From: Ochrobactrum chromiisoli
GTDB lineage: Bacteria > Pseudomonadota > Alphaproteobacteria > Rhizobiales > Rhizobiaceae
DNA length: 64,000 nucleotides
Direction: 5' to 3'
Assembly: GCF_026241335.1 (NCBI RefSeq)
Contig: NZ_JAPHAV010000004.1
Location: forward strand, 62,001-126,000
Part shown: positions 54,714 to 64,000 of the stretch, in pieces
How positions within the stretch are numbered: the stretch's first letter is position 1
How the letters are laid out: every line of letters begins with the position of its first letter
The notes under the pieces: generated by a model
Databases searched by the model: none
What the model was told of the DNA's origin: nothing
Seen by the model: the letters and a program-made list of their open reading frames with translations, nothing else
Program-made: the position numbers and the translations under genes

Positions 54714-54753
54714 GGCAAAAATACCCATAGAGCGGCACCGTTTTGCCGCTCTA
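54714..54753 (-). terminator. Terminator after phaA
   Basis: A perfect 10-bp stem TAGAGCGGCA / TGCCGCTCTA with a 6-nt loop; on the minus strand TATTTTT follows shortly after. Confidence 0.7.
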
Positions 54754-54793
54754 TCTTAAGCCGAGCGCGTGTAAACGTTAATTTTTGCGCCTT

Positions 54794-55987
54794 TTATGGC
54801 CGCTCAACACACATGGCGACGCCCATACCGCCACCAATACACAGCGTTGCAAGACCACGTTTCGCATCGCGGCGCTTCATCTCGTAAAGCAGCGTTGTCA
54901 GCACTCGTGCACCCGATGCCCCGATGGGATGACCGATAGCAATCGCCCCGCCATTGACGTTGACGATCTCCGGGTTCAGCCCCAGATCACGCACCACAGC
55001 GCAGGATTGCGCAGCAAACGCTTCATTGGCTTCAACCAGTTCCAGATCGGCAACCGTCCAGCCTGCCTTTTCAAGCGCTTTGCGGGTTGCTGGTATAGGG
55101 CCGGTTCCCATGATCGACGGATCGACCCCGGCTGTTGCCCAGGAAACGATGCGCGCAAGCGGCTCGACACCCCGTTTTTCGGCTTCATCCGCATCCATTA
55201 GAACAAGTGCCGCCGCGCCGTCATTGATGCCCGATGCATTGCCAGCCGTGACAGTGCCTTCCTTGTCAAAGGCAGGCTTGAGCTTGCCCAGCGCCTCAAT
55301 CGTTGTACCGGGACGGATATATTCATCCGCCGACACAATGGTCTCGCCTTTGCGGCTCTTCACGGCAAAGGGCACGATCTCATCATCGAAACGGCCGGCC
55401 GTCTGCGCAGCTTCGGCCTTATGCTGGGATGAAAGCGCGAACTGGTCCTGATCGTCGCGGCTAAGCTGCCACTGCTTCGCGATGTTTTCAGCGGTGATTC
55501 CCATGGGATAGCCATGGAAGGCATCCGTCAGGCCATCTTTCATCATGGTGTCCACCATTTTGAAATCGCCCATTTTCACGCCAGAACGCAGATGCGCGCA
55601 ATGGGGTGCCATGGACATGGATTCCTGCCCGCCAGCCACGATAATCTTCGCATCGCCCGCCAGAATTTGCTGCATACCGAGCGCAATCGAACGCAGACCC
55701 GAACCACAAAGCTGGTTGATCGAGAAGGCAGTTGTCTCTTTCGGGCATCCGGCTGCCATCGCCGCCTGTCGTGCGGGGTTCTGCCCCTCGCCTGCCGTTA
55801 ACACCTGTCCAAGAATGACCTCATCCACATCCGCAGCCACCACGCCTGCGCGCTCAAGCGCCGCCTTGATCGCGCTCGCACCCAGTTCGTGTGCGGCCAC
55901 GTTAGCAAAGGCTCCATTGAAGGCCCCCACCGCAGTACGGGCGGCACTGGCAATAATAACGACTTTTTGGCTATGCGATGCGGTCAT
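54794..55987 (-). CDS. phaA: Acetyl-CoA C-acetyltransferase (thiolase)
   Basis: A 397-residue biosynthetic thiolase. Active Cys in [11 protein letters not shown], His in [17 protein letters not shown] and Cys in [10 protein letters not shown] are in place. It condenses two acetyl-CoA, the first step towards polyhydroxybutyrate or ketone bodies. The start at 55987 has AAGGAGGAA; the longer frame to 56080 is not thiolase-like. No phaB is next to it, but a 3-hydroxybutyrate dehydrogenase lies 4.4 kb away. Confidence 0.93.
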   Translation of the reverse strand: MTASHSQKVVIIASAARTAVGAFNGAFANVAAHELGASAIKAALERAGVVAADVDEVILGQVLTAGEGQNPARQAAMAAGCPKETTAFSINQLCGSGLRSIALGMQQILAGDAKIIVAGGQESMSMAPHCAHLRSGVKMGDFKMVDTMMKDGLTDAFHGYPMGITAENIAKQWQLSRDDQDQFALSSQHKAEAAQTAGRFDDEIVPFAVKSRKGETIVSADEYIRPGTTIEALGKLKPAFDKEGTVTAGNASGINDGAAALVLMDADEAEKRGVEPLARIVSWATAGVDPSIMGTGPIPATRKALEKAGWTVADLELVEANEAFAAQSCAVVRDLGLNPEIVNVNGGAIAIGHPIGASGARVLTTLLYEMKRRDAKRGLATLCIGGGMGVAMCVERP

Positions 55988-56175
55988 TCTTTCCTCCTTT
56001 AAAAATTGACCACAGAGAAAAACCAAAACGGCTTCTTTTGCAAGCTCCACCCTTTCTGTTCGTTTCACATCTTTGCTCAAAACGATCAGCAGTTTCTCCA
56101 GAACACATGAAAGTTTTTCTTACACGCCATTCGACAGTCGTTAAATTAGACCCACAAAAAATAAAGGAGATATCT

Positions 56176-56607
56176 ATGTCCCAGCTGACTCTCGATAAGG
56201 CCAACGCAATCATTGCCGCCGCCTTTGCCAAGGCAGCAGAATTGCATTTAAAGCCCATCGTCGTCTCCGTTCTTGATGCAGGCGGACATCTCAAGGCCTT
56301 TCAGCGTCAGGATGGCACTTCGATTCTCCGCTTCGAAATCGCTTCGGGCAAAGCCTTTGGTGCCCTGTCGGTGGGGGCGGGATCACGCTGGCTCCACAAT
56401 CAGGCGAAAGACCGCCCACATTTCCTTGAGGGGCTGTCAGGCGTGTCAGGCGGGAAAATCATAGCCGTTCCCGGCGGCGTTCTTATCAAAGATGCGCAGA
56501 ATGAAATTGTCGGCGCTGTCGGCATTTCAGGCGACACATCTGACAATGATGAAGCTGCTGCCGTGGCAGGCATCACGGGCGCAGGTTTTGCGGCGGATGC
56601 AGGCTGA
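56176..56607 (+). CDS. GlcG/HbpS-family protein
   Basis: A 143-residue protein of the GlcG/HbpS fold (KPIVVSVLDAGGHLKAFQRQ and GGVLIKDAQNEIVGAVGISG). Family members bind haem or cobalamin, or accompany glycolate enzymes; here there is no such neighbour. Start at 56176 has AAGGAGATAT. Function not known. Confidence 0.8.
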   Translation: MSQLTLDKANAIIAAAFAKAAELHLKPIVVSVLDAGGHLKAFQRQDGTSILRFEIASGKAFGALSVGAGSRWLHNQAKDRPHFLEGLSGVSGGKIIAVPGGVLIKDAQNEIVGAVGISGDTSDNDEAAAVAGITGAGFAADAG

Positions 56608-56692
56608 GTTCTTTTGCTTGAGATCGCATCCTTCATCGGCTCTCAAGCAAAGTAAGTGATCTTCGGCTCAATTGTCCGAAAATCCCCAAAAG

Positions 56693-56728
56693 AAAACGCC
56701 GCTTCCGGCAACCGGAAACGGCGTTTTT
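56693..56728 (-). terminator. Terminator after rpmF
   Basis: A near-perfect 16-bp stem AAAACGCCGCTTCCGG / CCGGAAACGGCGTTTT with a CAA loop and one mismatch, 35 nt past the rpmF stop. Confidence 0.8.
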
Positions 56729-56762
56729 GAAATCCATCTTCAGCTGCAATGCAGCTTAAAGA

Positions 56763-56942
56763 CTATTCCTTAGCTTCGAGGACCTGACGGCCACGATACA
56801 TACCGCTCTTCAGATCGATATGATGTGGACGACGAAGTTCGCCCGAGTTCTTGTCCTCGACGTAAGTCGGGGCCTTGAGTGCGTCTGCCGAGCGGCGCAT
56901 GCCGCGCTTCGACGGAGACGTTTTGCGTTTAGGTACTGCCAT
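56763..56942 (-). CDS. rpmF: 50S ribosomal protein L32
   Basis: A 59-residue L32 read on the minus strand: [18 protein letters not shown] at the start, then [16 protein letters not shown] and ending EAKE. The usual CxxC zinc residues of some L32 are absent, as is common in alphaproteobacteria. Its small size makes it easy to miss. A strong hairpin follows. Here it is next to mtgA rather than the plsX-fabH genes it often precedes. Confidence 0.93.
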   Translation of the reverse strand: MAVPKRKTSPSKRGMRRSADALKAPTYVEDKNSGELRRPHHIDLKSGMYRGRQVLEAKE

Positions 56943-57091
56943 GGATTCAGCTCCACTGATCGATCAATAAACGTCCGGCACAGCCCCGAGGAGCCTGTCA
57001 CATCGGACAAAATTCCGGAAAGTCACGTGCCTATACACGCTCTTGTGGCATTTGACCAGCCAGAGTCTTATCTTTTTTCCAAGCGGCGCAC

Positions 57092-57904
57092 TTATTGTAC
57101 GCAAGTGACGTAAGGCCCTGCTCTGGATGCGCGCCCGGCAATAATGCGTGCGATACGCTGCATGTTGCGCGTGGGTTTCGCTGGATTGCGCAAAGCAGGA
57201 TTGGGCAACGTTACAGCCAGCAAAGCAGATTGTTGCGCCGTCAAACGTGATGCCGGGCGCTTGAAATAGCGCTGTGCGGCGGCCTCGATTCCATAGATGC
57301 CTGGACCCCACTCGGCAATATTGAGATAAATCTCCATAATCCGCCGTTTTGACAGCACGCTATCTGCGACCAGCGCCAAGGGAAACTCTAGTCCTTTGCG
57401 AATATAAGATCGACCATTCCACAGGAACAAATTCTTCACAGTCTGCATGGTGATGGTCGATGCGCCACGGCTTGGCCCGCCATCTGTGGCGTCATCCAGA
57501 ACGAGACTGAGCTGGTGCCAGTCCACGCCACCATGGCTGCAAAATTGCCCGTCTTCGGCCATCATCACGGAATTTATCAAAACGGGTGCCACATCTTCGA
57601 TACTGACCCATTGCCGATCCACGTCCTCAAACAGAATGTAATCCTTCACCATCAAGGTGGAAACAGGCCGCACGAAAGGAACCGAATAGACGAGGATCAG
57701 AAAAAGCGGCAGGATCGCAAGCGCAATCAAAATCTTGAGCATAAGGGCAATTCTGCCACCCCAAACAGGATCAGCCAAGTAATTGCGACCATCTTTGCTC
57801 TTGAGAATGATTTTTGCCACTTCCACCGCCCGTTCATTCCGATTTAAGCGACATAAACTATTCCTTAACAATAATGAACCTGATTCCATAATCGATCGCA
57901 GCAT
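57092..57904 (-). CDS. mtgA: Monofunctional peptidoglycan glycosyltransferase
   Basis: A protein of up to 270 residues. One membrane helix (about 52-72, MLKILIALAILPLFLILVYS) is followed by a GT51 domain: MMAEDGQFCSHGGVDWHQL with the catalytic Glu, GGPSRGASTITMQTVKNLFL, and KRRIMEIYLNIAEWGPGIYG. It polymerises lipid II glycan chains. The start is uncertain; a GTG near residue 29 or the Met at residue 54 are alternatives. Confidence 0.88.
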   Translation of the reverse strand: MLRSIMESGSLLLRNSLCRLNRNERAVEVAKIILKSKDGRNYLADPVWGGRIALMLKILIALAILPLFLILVYSVPFVRPVSTLMVKDYILFEDVDRQWVSIEDVAPVLINSVMMAEDGQFCSHGGVDWHQLSLVLDDATDGGPSRGASTITMQTVKNLFLWNGRSYIRKGLEFPLALVADSVLSKRRIMEIYLNIAEWGPGIYGIEAAAQRYFKRPASRLTAQQSALLAVTLPNPALRNPAKPTRNMQRIARIIAGRASRAGPYVTCVQ

Positions 57905-58030
57905 TTCGAAGGTCGGATTAAGCGTTTTGTGGCTCTTAATCCTCCCTTTGATGACCGCTTGATGAAAAAGCCTGTGCTGATCACTGTGCCCAGTTGACCA
58001 AATCAGCGCTTTCGTCCATCCCCTTTAGGC

Positions 58031-58945
58031 ATGGAAAACGTGTCTGTCGATTTTGCTCAATCCCTGAATCTGCGCGCGCTCGAAGTCGAGACAATGCTGG
58101 TCGGGCTTCTGGATCTTCGTTTGCGCAGTGGCGAAGTGGCGCGCCCCGAGCGACTGTTAGCCGCCATGCGCCATGGCGTGCTGAATGGCGGCAAACGCCT
58201 GCGCCCCTTCCTGGTTATCGAAAGTGCGTCCCTGTTCGGCCAGCATGGCGATGCGGTTCTGCGCGTGGCATCCGCGCTAGAGTGCATTCATTGTTATTCG
58301 CTCGTCCACGACGATCTTCCGGCAATGGACAATGACGATATGCGGCGCGGCCAGCCGACCGTGCACAAGGCTTTTGATGAGGCCGCAGCGATTCTCGCAG
58401 GTGACAGCCTGCTGACCTATGCTTTTGATATCGTCGCTTCCGACGAAACCAACCTGCCGGCCGGGATACGCATCGAACTGGTCGCAGCGTTAGCGCGCGC
58501 GTCAGGCATTGGCGGCATGGCGGGTGGTCAGGCGCTTGATCTGATGGCAGAAAATAGCAAGCCGGATGAGGCAGGCATTATCACATTACAGGCCATGAAA
58601 ACCGGCGCGCTCATTCGTTTTGCCTGTGAAGCCGGTGCGATTATTGCAGGTGCATCGCGCGAAGACCGTGAACGCATGGCCGAATTTGGCTCAGCCATCG
58701 GCCTCGCCTTCCAGCTTGCAGACGATCTTCTCGACGTGACCGCAGACGCAGCCTCCATGGGCAAGGCAACCGGCAAAGATGCGGCGGCAGGCAAAGCCAC
58801 ACTTGTTGCGCTCCATGGCATCGACTGGACACGCAAGCAGCTCTCCGGTCTGGTTGCTCAGGCGGAAAGCCTGCTTGAACCATTTGGTGACGATGCTCTC
58901 ATTCTCAAACAGGCCGCACGCTTCATCGCAGAACGGCAGAGCTGA
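58031..58945 (+). CDS. ispA: Polyprenyl diphosphate synthase (farnesyl type)
   Basis: A 304-residue trans-prenyltransferase. The first aspartate-rich motif is DDLPAMDNDDMRRG (DDxxxxD spacing, bacterial FPP-type), the second DDLLD near residue 235. It makes farnesyl (possibly geranylgeranyl) diphosphate for ubiquinone and undecaprenyl synthesis. It is convergent with ispG, with stops one nucleotide apart. Confidence 0.9.
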   Translation: MENVSVDFAQSLNLRALEVETMLVGLLDLRLRSGEVARPERLLAAMRHGVLNGGKRLRPFLVIESASLFGQHGDAVLRVASALECIHCYSLVHDDLPAMDNDDMRRGQPTVHKAFDEAAAILAGDSLLTYAFDIVASDETNLPAGIRIELVAALARASGIGGMAGGQALDLMAENSKPDEAGIITLQAMKTGALIRFACEAGAIIAGASREDRERMAEFGSAIGLAFQLADDLLDVTADAASMGKATGKDAAAGKATLVALHGIDWTRKQLSGLVAQAESLLEPFGDDALILKQAARFIAERQS

Positions 58946-60295
<1,350 letters not shown>

Positions 60296-60302
60296 TCAAC
60301 GC

Positions 60303-60331
60303 CTGACCACCTTGCTTTGTTGTTATATAAT
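60303..60331 (+). promoter_or_regulatory. Candidate promoter of bdhA
   Basis: CTGACC (60303-60308), 17 bp and TATAAT (60326-60331) form a plausible sigma-70 pair with a weak -35. The transcript would start about 55 nt before the bdhA start codon. Confidence 0.4.
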
Positions 60332-60391
60332 CACTTGCAGACGCCTTGTCCCTTTATAATTATAGCACTGCGCGTCAGGAGGAAACGACAC

Positions 60392-61183
60392 ATGCCAAAT
60401 AAGAATGCCCGCAAAACCGCTATCATCACCGGCTCCAATTCCGGCATCGGGCTTGGCATTACTCACGCATTGGCAGGTGCCGGGCACAATGTTGTGATCA
60501 ATTCCTTCACAGATCGCCAGGAAGACCACGATCTGGCTGCAACAATCGCCAAAGAACATGGCGTAAACGTGATCTATATGAGCGCCGATATGTCAAAGGC
60601 GGGTGATTGCCGGACACTGATTGAAAAGAGCGTGGAGGCCTTCGGGAGTGCCGACATCCTCGTCAACAATGCCGGCATCCAGCATGTGGCCCCCGTCGAA
60701 GAGTTCCCGACAGAGCAATGGGACCGCATCATTGCGATCAACCTGACCTCGGCATTCCACACATCAGCAGCAGCAATTCCCCATATGAAAAAGTTCGGCT
60801 GGGGCCGCATCATCAATATCGCTTCGGCGCATGGACTTGTCGCATCGCCATTCAAATCAGCCTATGTCGCAGCCAAACACGGCATTGTCGGCTTCACAAA
60901 AACGCTGGCACTTGAACTTGCGACTGCCAAGATCACTGCCAATTCCATCTGCCCCGGCTATGTGCTGACCCCGCTTGTCGAAGCGCAGATACCCGATCAG
61001 ATGAAAGCCCATAATATGGATCGGGAAACGGTCATCCGCGAAGTGATGCTCGATAAACAGCCGACGAAGGAGTTCGTCACCACCGCTCAGATCGGCGCGC
61101 TTGCGGCCTTCCTTACAACGGACGCCGCAGCACAGATTAACGGCGCCGCCCTGCCAGTCGAAGGCGGCTGGACCGCTGAATGA
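60392..61183 (+). CDS. bdhA: 3-hydroxybutyrate dehydrogenase
   Basis: A 263-residue SDR. ITGSNSGIGLGITHALAGAG binds NAD; NIASAHGLVASPFKSAYVAA has the catalytic Ser and Tyr, then Lys. NSICPGYVLTPLVEAQIPDQ is the 3-hydroxybutyrate dehydrogenase signature. It converts D-3-hydroxybutyrate to acetoacetate. Start at 60392 follows AGGAGG. It stands alone but complements the phaA gene. Confidence 0.88.
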   Translation: MPNKNARKTAIITGSNSGIGLGITHALAGAGHNVVINSFTDRQEDHDLAATIAKEHGVNVIYMSADMSKAGDCRTLIEKSVEAFGSADILVNNAGIQHVAPVEEFPTEQWDRIIAINLTSAFHTSAAAIPHMKKFGWGRIINIASAHGLVASPFKSAYVAAKHGIVGFTKTLALELATAKITANSICPGYVLTPLVEAQIPDQMKAHNMDRETVIREVMLDKQPTKEFVTTAQIGALAAFLTTDAAAQINGAALPVEGGWTAE

Positions 61184-61185
61184 AA

Positions 61186-62391
61186 TCAGTGCGAACTGTC
61201 CGCATATTTTGCCAGCCCTGAGAAGGCAAGCACCACCAGCAACAGCACAGGCAGCGACAGGAACACCACGCTGAAACCGCTATGCTTGGCGACAAAGCCG
61301 ATCAGCGAAGGTGCAACCAGCATACCGGAATAGCCAAGGGTCGTGGCAATCGACAGGCCCACACTTGGATTGACACCCGGTATGTTGCCACCAATGGAGA
61401 AGGCAATCGGTACCATGTTGGAAATGCCGATACCGCAAATGGCAAAACCAAAGATCACCGCATAAGGGTGGCTCGACAGGCCGACAATGACCATGCCGAC
61501 AATCGCAATCGACGTGCAGAAACGCAGCGTATTAATCGCACCGAAACGGTCACGGACAATATCGCCTGCAAAGCGCATGATCGCCATGGTCATGGAGAAA
61601 GCGGCAAAACCAAAACCGGCAACCGTGACTGACGCCCCCAGTTCATCACGCAGATAATATGCACCCCAATCCAGAATTGCGCCTTCCGGGATCATCGAGA
61701 ACAGAGCGATAATGCCGACCAGCCATGGCAGCGCATTGCGTGGCAGCACCAGCTTTTGCTTTTCGCCGCTTGGGTGATGAAATTTATCCGCAACAATCGA
61801 AGGCCATGCGAAGACAAGCAATCCCGCCGCCACAAGGGTTGCAATCAGCGCATGGACCGTTGAACCGACATGGGCGATGAGAAAGCCGCCGGTTGCAGCA
61901 CCGATCAAACCGCCAAGGCTCCAGAAAGCATGGCAGGACGACATGATGGCGCGGCGCATTTTCTTCTCAACCGCGACCGCATTGGCATTCATCACAACAT
62001 CCATCGCGCCGATTGTGCCGCCAAAGTAAAGCATGGCAATCACAGCGGTCACGACATTGGGCACAAGCGCGATGATCAGCAGTGTTGGAATGACGCCAAT
62101 CGCAAACAGCTTCACCACAGCGCCCGATCCGCGATGCGCCGACAATGCGCCAGCCACCGGCATCATCGAAAGAGAGCCAATGCCAAAGACAAGGATCATC
62201 AGGCCCATGCCACTGGTATCAAGCCCAAGACGAGCCGCAAATTCGGGAATTTTCGGTGCCCAGCCACCAAAAATATACCCATTCATCAGAAAGAGCAGCG
62301 CCACTGCGATGCGCTCTCTGGTCACGATTGGCGCACGCTCATTCAACGCATCGTTTCGTCCGGCAGCCTGTTCCATGATGTCCTCAGTCAC
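61186..62391 (-). CDS. MFS transporter, YbjJ-like
   Basis: A 401-residue twelve-helix carrier. LFLMNGYIFGGWAPKIPEFA at the N-terminus is typical of the YbjJ-type subgroup of the major facilitator superfamily. A DeoR-family regulator is encoded just upstream and overlaps by 8 nt, so a sugar or sugar-derived substrate is plausible but not proven. Confidence 0.82.
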   Translation of the reverse strand: MTEDIMEQAAGRNDALNERAPIVTRERIAVALLFLMNGYIFGGWAPKIPEFAARLGLDTSGMGLMILVFGIGSLSMMPVAGALSAHRGSGAVVKLFAIGVIPTLLIIALVPNVVTAVIAMLYFGGTIGAMDVVMNANAVAVEKKMRRAIMSSCHAFWSLGGLIGAATGGFLIAHVGSTVHALIATLVAAGLLVFAWPSIVADKFHHPSGEKQKLVLPRNALPWLVGIIALFSMIPEGAILDWGAYYLRDELGASVTVAGFGFAAFSMTMAIMRFAGDIVRDRFGAINTLRFCTSIAIVGMVIVGLSSHPYAVIFGFAICGIGISNMVPIAFSIGGNIPGVNPSVGLSIATTLGYSGMLVAPSLIGFVAKHSGFSVVFLSLPVLLLVVLAFSGLAKYADSSH

Positions 62392-63166
62392 GCCCTTCTA
62401 CAGCGTGTATAACCGTCATGCCCGCAGCCCGATAAGGCGCAAGCACGTCTTCATTTGCATCTTGTTCGACAGCCATAACATTGACCGCCTCAATGGATAT
62501 GACATCGTGCGCAGCAACAGTGCCAAGCTTGTCGCTGGTGATTGCCAGCACCACCTTGCGGCTACGTCCGGCAATAACCCGCTTGAATTCCGCATCTTCC
62601 AGATGCAGCGCTGTGATACCGATCTCTGCCGCTATACCGCAGGCACCAAGCACACAAAGATCAGGCCGCACCAGTTCCGCATCACGCAAAGCGCGCACAC
62701 CGACCGCCGCACTCACACGGCGATCAATCGGACCGCCAATCATCACCACGTCGATCTTGTCTGACTTGAGGACGATGGCAGCAATGGACGGCGTGTTGGT
62801 GACAACCGTAATCACTTCACCCCGATCAGCGAGCAGACGCGCAAGTGCCAAATTGGTTGACGAGGAATCCAGAAACACCGTCATGTTCGGCTCGATCAGA
62901 GCGGCCAGCGTGGCAGCAAGGGCCGTCTTGGCTTCCGGTCTTTCTGTATCGCGCTCCGCAAGCGGTGCATAAGACGGCGCCGCCTTTAGCGCACCACCAT
63001 AAACACGCTTGCAAAGCCCCGCTGCCGCCATTTCGCGAAGGTCACGGCGGATCGTGTCCTCCGAAACCCCAAAAGACTCCGCAAGCTCACTCGCCAATAC
63101 GCGCCCGGACTGATCAAGCAGTGCGCGAATTTGCGCCTGTCTTTCGTCGAGTAATAGCTCTGTCAT
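62384..63166 (-). CDS. DeoR/GlpR-family transcriptional regulator
   Basis: A 260-residue regulator. The N-terminal DeoR helix-turn-helix (LASELAESFGVSEDTIRRDL) is followed by a sugar-phosphate isomerase-like sensor domain (VFLDSSSTNLALARLLADRG, then VMIGGPIDRR). Such proteins respond to phosphorylated sugars. Its stop overlaps the start of the MFS gene, so it probably controls that gene and itself. Confidence 0.88.
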   Translation of the reverse strand: MTELLLDERQAQIRALLDQSGRVLASELAESFGVSEDTIRRDLREMAAAGLCKRVYGGALKAAPSYAPLAERDTERPEAKTALAATLAALIEPNMTVFLDSSSTNLALARLLADRGEVITVVTNTPSIAAIVLKSDKIDVVMIGGPIDRRVSAAVGVRALRDAELVRPDLCVLGACGIAAEIGITALHLEDAEFKRVIAGRSRKVVLAITSDKLGTVAAHDVISIEAVNVMAVEQDANEDVLAPYRAAGMTVIHAVEGRD

Positions 63167-63245
63167 CGCTCGTTCCTATCACCGCGCACAAACATGCATA
63201 AATCGGTAAAAACGTGCATAACAGATTTTTATGACCGCGCAAGCA

Positions 63246-63280
63246 AAAGAAAATGCCGCACCCCTTACAGAGCGCGGCAT
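63246..63280 (-). terminator. Terminator after pyruvate carboxylase gene
   Basis: A 7-bp stem ATGCCGC / GCGGCAT with a larger loop; on the minus strand it is followed by TTTTCTTTT. It lies 28 nt past the stop. Confidence 0.7.
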
Positions 63281-63307
63281 CTCAACATTTACGGAAATGA
63301 AGCAGAA

Positions 63308-64000
63308 TTATTCTGCGAAGACGATCAGCAAATCCTTCGCATCGATCTGCTCGCCGGGGCGCACAAGCACTTCGGCAATCGAACCGTCGCGCTCAGCGCG
63401 CAGAGCCGTTTCCATCTTCATGGCTTCAATGGAAAGCAGCACATCACCTGCCTTCACATTCTGGCCCTGAGAGACCGCAACCGTTGACACTACACCGGGC
63501 ATCGGCGCGCCAACATGCTTGTCATTGCCGAGTTCCGCCTTGCGCTTCACACCACCCGATGCACCCTTGGCGCGGTTTGGCACCTTGACGCGGCGCGGCT
63601 GACCGTTAAGCTCGAAAAATACAGTGACCATGCCCTTCTCGTCGGTCTCAGACATGGCCTGATTGACGATTACAAGGGTCTTACCCCGTTCGAGATCAAC
63701 GAAGACTTCTTCTTCCGGCTTCAAGCCGTAGAAATAAACCGGCGTTGGCAGAACACTTGTCGGACCATAGTTTTCCTGCGCCGCCGCATAGTCGGTGAAG
63801 ACCTTTGGATACATCAGGTAGGAAGCAAATTCCTGATCCGTGATCTCGCGACCAATCGTTTCCTCAATCGACTTGCGTTCGGCATCAAGGTCAGCGGCTG
63901 GAAGCAGAGAACCCGGACGCACCGTGAACGGCTTTTCGTCTTTCAGAACTTTCTTCTGGAGCGTTTCAGGCCAACCCGATGGCGGCTGACCAAGATCGCC
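63308..64000 (-). CDS. pyc: Pyruvate carboxylase, C-terminal part (runs off the window)
   Basis: The last 230 residues of a large enzyme; the frame stays open to the window edge at 64000. It includes part of the carboxyltransferase and allosteric domain (FASYLMYPKVFTDYAAAQEN, then VFFELNGQPRRVKV) and the biotin carboxyl carrier domain with the biotin-accepting lysine in EAMKMET. Pyruvate carboxylase makes oxaloacetate. It would be a user of the biotin brought in by BioY. The remaining ~900 residues are outside. Confidence 0.93.
   Translation of the reverse strand, partial: GDLGQPPSGWPETLQKKVLKDEKPFTVRPGSLLPAADLDAERKSIEETIGREITDQEFASYLMYPKVFTDYAAAQENYGPTSVLPTPVYFYGLKPEEEVFVDLERGKTLVIVNQAMSETDEKGMVTVFFELNGQPRRVKVPNRAKGASGGVKRKAELGNDKHVGAPMPGVVSTVAVSQGQNVKAGDVLLSIEAMKMETALRAERDGSIAEVLVRPGEQIDAKDLLIVFAE

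Larger units (their letters stand above)
54208..54793. other. 586-bp non-coding region with phased GANTC repeats
   Basis: No gene is supported. It contains nine GANTC sites, starting at 54354, 54365, 54376, 54454, 54556, 54647, 54658, 54666 and 54718. Three are spaced exactly 11 bp apart, and there are two copies of a 22-bp unit (54360-54381 and 54642-54663). CcrM methylates GANTC in this group. The ends hold the helicase upstream region and the phaA terminator. Confidence 0.7.

Overview
The window is a stretch of chromosome from an alphaproteobacterium of the order Rhizobiales, most likely a Brucellaceae member (Brucella/Ochrobactrum group). The evidence is the gene set and order: zapA / 6S RNA / 5-formyl-THF cyclo-ligase, tkt-gap-pgk, a BioR-type GntR regulator with its TTATCTATAA boxes beside bioY, GapR (DUF2312), TrcR (DUF1013), DUF1192, DUF4164, a CarD - fdxA - S4 - SUV3-like helicase row, and rpoH with an EcfG-type promoter. 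The assignment comes from recalled synteny and family knowledge, not a database search. The window is almost entirely housekeeping. I see no insertion sequence, prophage, integrase, CRISPR array, tRNA or rRNA.

Layout. 1-10 kb: a possible partial gene, a candidate small RNA, an OpgC-type glucan-modifying membrane protein, a degenerate ThiE-like protein, a Sel1-repeat protein, EF-P, an inositol-monophosphatase-family enzyme, a MotA/TolQ-like plus OmpA/MotB-like motor pair, and an ABC exporter. 9.6-16.4 kb: L31, YebC, the BioR/BioY biotin locus with a DUF1284 gene, a YmdB phosphodiesterase, 5-FCL, an SRPBCC membrane protein, 6S RNA, ZapA and DUF4164. 16.7-22.3 kb: central carbon metabolism (tkt, gap, pgk) and a PQQ-type sugar dehydrogenase. 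22.4-30.2 kb: propionyl-CoA synthetase, an SDR, a WYL regulator, TrcR, a quinone oxidoreductase, DUF1192 and an MFS carrier. 30.3-38.6 kb: two YdcH-like proteins, purEK, L36 (zinc-free form), a TPR protein, pyruvate kinase with an overlapping DUF1036 gene, an N-formylglutamate amidohydrolase family protein, GapR and an aldo/keto reductase. 38.6-45.2 kb: a Uup-type ABC-F protein, a glycine-zipper lipoprotein, and the thiamine salvage locus (thiamine pyrophosphokinase diverging from a TPP-riboswitch-controlled thiBPQ operon). 45.3-54.2 kb: an M48 protease, a MOSC protein, RpoH, CarD, FdxA, an S4 protein and a SUV3-like RNA helicase with a long disordered tail. 54.2-64 kb: a 586-bp non-coding region rich in phased GANTC sites, acetyl-CoA acetyltransferase, a GlcG/HbpS protein, L32, MtgA, a polyprenyl diphosphate synthase, IspG, 3-hydroxybutyrate dehydrogenase, an MFS carrier with an overlapping DeoR regulator, and the 3' end of pyruvate carboxylase.

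How the genes fit together. Thiamine genes (importer, pyrophosphokinase, TPP riboswitch) supply the cofactor of transketolase. BioR/BioY supply biotin, used by pyruvate carboxylase. phaA and bdhA connect acetyl-CoA to 3-hydroxybutyrate. Polyprenyl synthase and IspG serve isoprenoid synthesis. EcfG-driven rpoH, CarD, 6S RNA, GapR and TrcR are global regulators.

I found no clear new multi-gene system. The least explained items are non-coding: the phased CcrM-site repeats at 54.35-54.72 kb, the palindrome/terminator element before rpmJ, the candidate small RNA at 320-430, and the inverted repeat before tkt. Among proteins, the orphan MotA/OmpA-like motor pair and the bioY-DUF1284 pairing stand out.
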